8,139 bases of DNA from JBGSWC01 sp041752635 (GTDB lineage: Bacteria; Planctomycetota; Planctomycetia; Pirellulales; Lacipirellulaceae): contig JBGSWC010000162.1 in NCBI GenBank assembly GCA_041752635.1, forward strand, positions 1 through 8,139, read 5' to 3'. The notes beneath the pieces were generated by a model. That model was given only the letters and a program-made list of their open reading frames with translations. It was not told the origin of the DNA and searched no databases. Positions 6,628 through 8,139 of this stretch are shown here, one piece after another (within the stretch, counting starts at the first letter, position 1; every line of letters begins with the position of its first letter). A program made the position numbers and the translations under genes.

Positions 6628-6702
6628 ATGATTGTCAATACGGCGGCGGCCATGTGGTTCAACCACTCCGCAAGCCGGGCATTCAAGGTCAGCACTCTTT
6701 AG
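6628..6702 (+). CDS. Doubtful 24-codon ORF (possible leader peptide)
   Basis: ATG 6628 is preceded by GGAG at 6616-6619 with eight-base spacing and lies about 70 bases after the putative transcription start. The peptide starts MIVNTAAAMWFNHS and ends FKVSTL before TAG. It has no recognisable family, and the reading frame could be chance. It is listed because promoter, ribosome-binding site and start are in a consistent order. Confidence 0.2.
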   Translation: MIVNTAAAMWFNHSASRAFKVSTL

Positions 6703-7094
6703 CCGGTCCCAAACGAGCCGTTTTCGCGTCTCGCTGGTCTGTTTATGGGTGTGAATAGTTCTTGCTTGTTCCGCTCGTAGGATGGATTGAATAGGTTACA
6801 GGCTCCTACATTTCGCGATCGACCGATTGATTCGGATGACTCGCGACGAAGTGTCTAGCGACCTCATCGCCATGCTGCCCTTCCGCGACCTCTCGCGTTG
6901 AGAGTCGCCCATCAATCTCCGCGCTCGTTAATCGCGATCTCGCATCGCTGGCTCTCGTCTTGCCAGTGTCGAGTTTCGTTCGACATTGCCACGCGGACAA
7001 GCGTCAACACATTCAACATCTCCAGATTCAAACCAGCGTCTGGCCTGTGTCCGCTACCGGTACGGACATGCCATCGCAATTTATAGGACAACTT

Positions 7095-7943
7095 ATGATG
7101 AGGCTACGTGGCCCAACAATTCGGAACAAAGCTGCTTGCCAATCGATTCTGGCTGTGGCGATTTGTGCGCTGCTCGTGCCATCGGCTTTTGCCACACTCG
7201 GCGATGTCGGCTTCGCCGTCGGCATCAGCGAAAATGAGCGAGTACTGCAAAACCCCAACAATCCAAGCATCAAAATGAGCGAGATGTGGGACACCTCGAC
7301 TCAGCGCATTATGGCGCGCAACATGCCTTGGCTCGAAATTACTAACCTGGGTGGTTCGACTGGCAATCTATTGTCGCTCGATATCACGATTGGCGATACA
7401 CGCTTTAATTTCTCTGATGAATACAACGGTGCGCTCGTGACGCCGGCATCGGGAACGCCCAACGGCACCATCGCCAACGCAACCTCCGTCGACGGCGACT
7501 TGCTGAGCATTACTTTCGGTAATGGCGGATTGGCACCTGGGCAAACGGTATACTTCCGCATCGACATCGGCAGCGACACAACTAATTTCTTCAATCAAGC
7601 CGACTTTCGCACGGTGCTGTTCGATATGAATGGTTTCAATCTGTACGACGGCGTCGTCGACAATAGCGCCGACGATAACGCCAAGTTCACGGGCACTTTC
7701 GTCGATCCCACGAACCCCACCATGACCGCAACGGCCGAAACGCAACTACCCGATTTCGATGTCACAGGCCTCCAACAACTGTACTACAACCAAGTGCGTC
7801 GTCCGTACGGTCAGATGGAAGGCATCGACATTTTCCGCGCCGAGGGTTTGACGCCATCGGTCGTGATTCCCGAGCCTTCGACGTTTGTGATGGCCGGTGG
7901 TGCTTGCATCGGGCTGCTGATGTTACGGCGTCGCCTTGGCTAG
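7095..7943 (+). CDS. PEP-CTERM sorting domain protein of unknown function
   Basis: A 282-residue exported protein. The signal peptide spans roughly residues 1-33: basic MMRLRGPTIRNK, hydrophobic SILAVAICALLV, cleavage after SAFA. The mature part is a single all-beta-looking domain: PWLEITNLGG (78-87), LLSLDITIGDTRFNF (92-106), GLAPGQTVYFRIDIGSD (145-161) and FRTVLFDMNG (171-180). No catalytic motif, dockerin-like repeat or VN-TGEI module is present, unlike the other two PEP-CTERM proteins here. The tail is IPEPS (258-262), a hydrophobic stretch and LRRRLG, the exosortase sorting signal. ATG 7095 is chosen because AGGA at 7085-7088 lies six bases before it; ATG 7098 is equally possible. The same frame is open upstream to 6960, but that segment has no signal-like start. 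The gene stands alone, probably with its own leader. Confidence 0.82.
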   Translation: MMRLRGPTIRNKAACQSILAVAICALLVPSAFATLGDVGFAVGISENERVLQNPNNPSIKMSEMWDTSTQRIMARNMPWLEITNLGGSTGNLLSLDITIGDTRFNFSDEYNGALVTPASGTPNGTIANATSVDGDLLSITFGNGGLAPGQTVYFRIDIGSDTTNFFNQADFRTVLFDMNGFNLYDGVVDNSADDNAKFTGTFVDPTNPTMTATAETQLPDFDVTGLQQLYYNQVRRPYGQMEGIDIFRAEGLTPSVVIPEPSTFVMAGGACIGLLMLRRRLG

Positions 7944-7950
7944 CTGTCCG

Positions 7951-7963
7951 CGCGAGTTTCGCG
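7951..7963. other. Small GC-rich hairpin after the last PEP-CTERM gene
   Basis: CGCGA (7951-7955) pairs with TCGCG (7959-7963) around a three-base loop, eight bases after the stop. It is followed by AAAA, not a T-run, so it is not a classical intrinsic terminator for the upstream gene. It may still protect the 3' end. Confidence 0.25.
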
Positions 7964-8114
7964 AAAACCGCGAGGCATCAAAAAGTGCCGATCAAAAGGG
8001 CCTTGTCGCTTAATTCCAAACAGACTGAGGCATCCCGAGTTGCGTGAAACGGTTGAGAATCGAGCAGCGTAATCGCGATTCGGTTTGCTGGTTGTATAAA
8101 TTCCGATTCTTAAG

Positions 8115-8139
8115 ATGACCCCCGAAGATCGCCTTCAGT
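8115..8139 (+). CDS. Possible start of the next gene (partial, runs off the right edge)
   Basis: ATG 8115 opens a frame reading MTPEDRLQ to the window end. TATAAA at 8095-8100 lies just upstream, but no clear Shine-Dalgarno or -35 is seen. The opposite strand is also open here for 42 codons (8138 down to 8010, ending LNRFTQLGMPQSVWN), so the direction of the gene at this edge is undecided. Confidence 0.3.

Larger units (their letters stand above)
6389..7094. other. Long gap without a confident gene
   Basis: About 700 bases separate the MtfA-like gene from the last PEP-CTERM gene. It holds a short direct repeat, a promoter-like pair of hexamers, a small hairpin, a 24-codon ORF and a GTGGTT/AACCAC palindrome at 6654-6666. 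Around 6790-7000 both strands are open for 40-60 codons: plus strand MTRDEVSSDLIAMLPF near 6836, minus strand ending EVARHFVASHPNQSVDREM near 6806. None has a good start and ribosome-binding site or a recognisable family. The right-hand part may be a long leader of the last gene or decayed sequence. Confidence 0.5.

Noticed and set aside
6654..6666. GTGGTTCAACCAC as a possible tRNA T-arm or operator
   Set aside because: No acceptor, D or anticodon arms fit around it. As an operator it is a single short palindrome inside a doubtful ORF.

Overview
The window looks like a chromosomal segment of a planctomycete (Planctomycetota, probably order Pirellulales). The main evidence is three secreted proteins ending in a PEP-CTERM exosortase-sorting tail (V/I-PEP, hydrophobic stretch, RRR). 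Two of them also carry the dockerin-like repeats (for example DGDYNNDGHVDAADYTVWR) typical of planctomycete surface proteins. Composition is moderately GC-rich. No transposase, integrase, phage gene, rRNA, tRNA or CRISPR array is visible. The organism assignment is inferred from protein style, not from a marker gene.

Layout. Positions 1-1224 hold the tail of an unrecognised gene, then a HEAT-like/DUF4375 (DMP19-type) protein. Nine bases later comes a 47-codon remnant of the N-terminus of bacterial polynucleotide kinase-phosphatase (Pnkp), with an intact P-loop but cut off at once. Positions 1354-4527 are a probable two-gene transcription unit encoding exported PEP-CTERM proteins: a SASA/SGNH-type carbohydrate acetylesterase-like protein and a beta-sandwich protein. 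Both carry the same C-terminal planctomycete module and calcium-loop repeats. A convergent gene at 4596-5423 (minus) encodes an exported protein with a C-terminal NTF2-like domain. Divergent from it, 5615-6388 encodes an MtfA-family (M90) zinc peptidase starting at TTG. A long gap of about 700 bases follows. It holds a good sigma70-type promoter, a small hairpin, short repeats and one tiny doubtful ORF. The last complete gene, 7095-7943, encodes a third PEP-CTERM protein, and a possible next gene begins at the right edge.

How the genes may work together. The three PEP-CTERM proteins would be substrates of an exosortase encoded elsewhere. The esterase and its neighbour plausibly act together on an extracellular polysaccharide at the cell surface. 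The other genes show no clear functional link. No complete new system is evident. The most distinctive observation is the Pnkp remnant, a possible trace of a lost RNA-repair gene.
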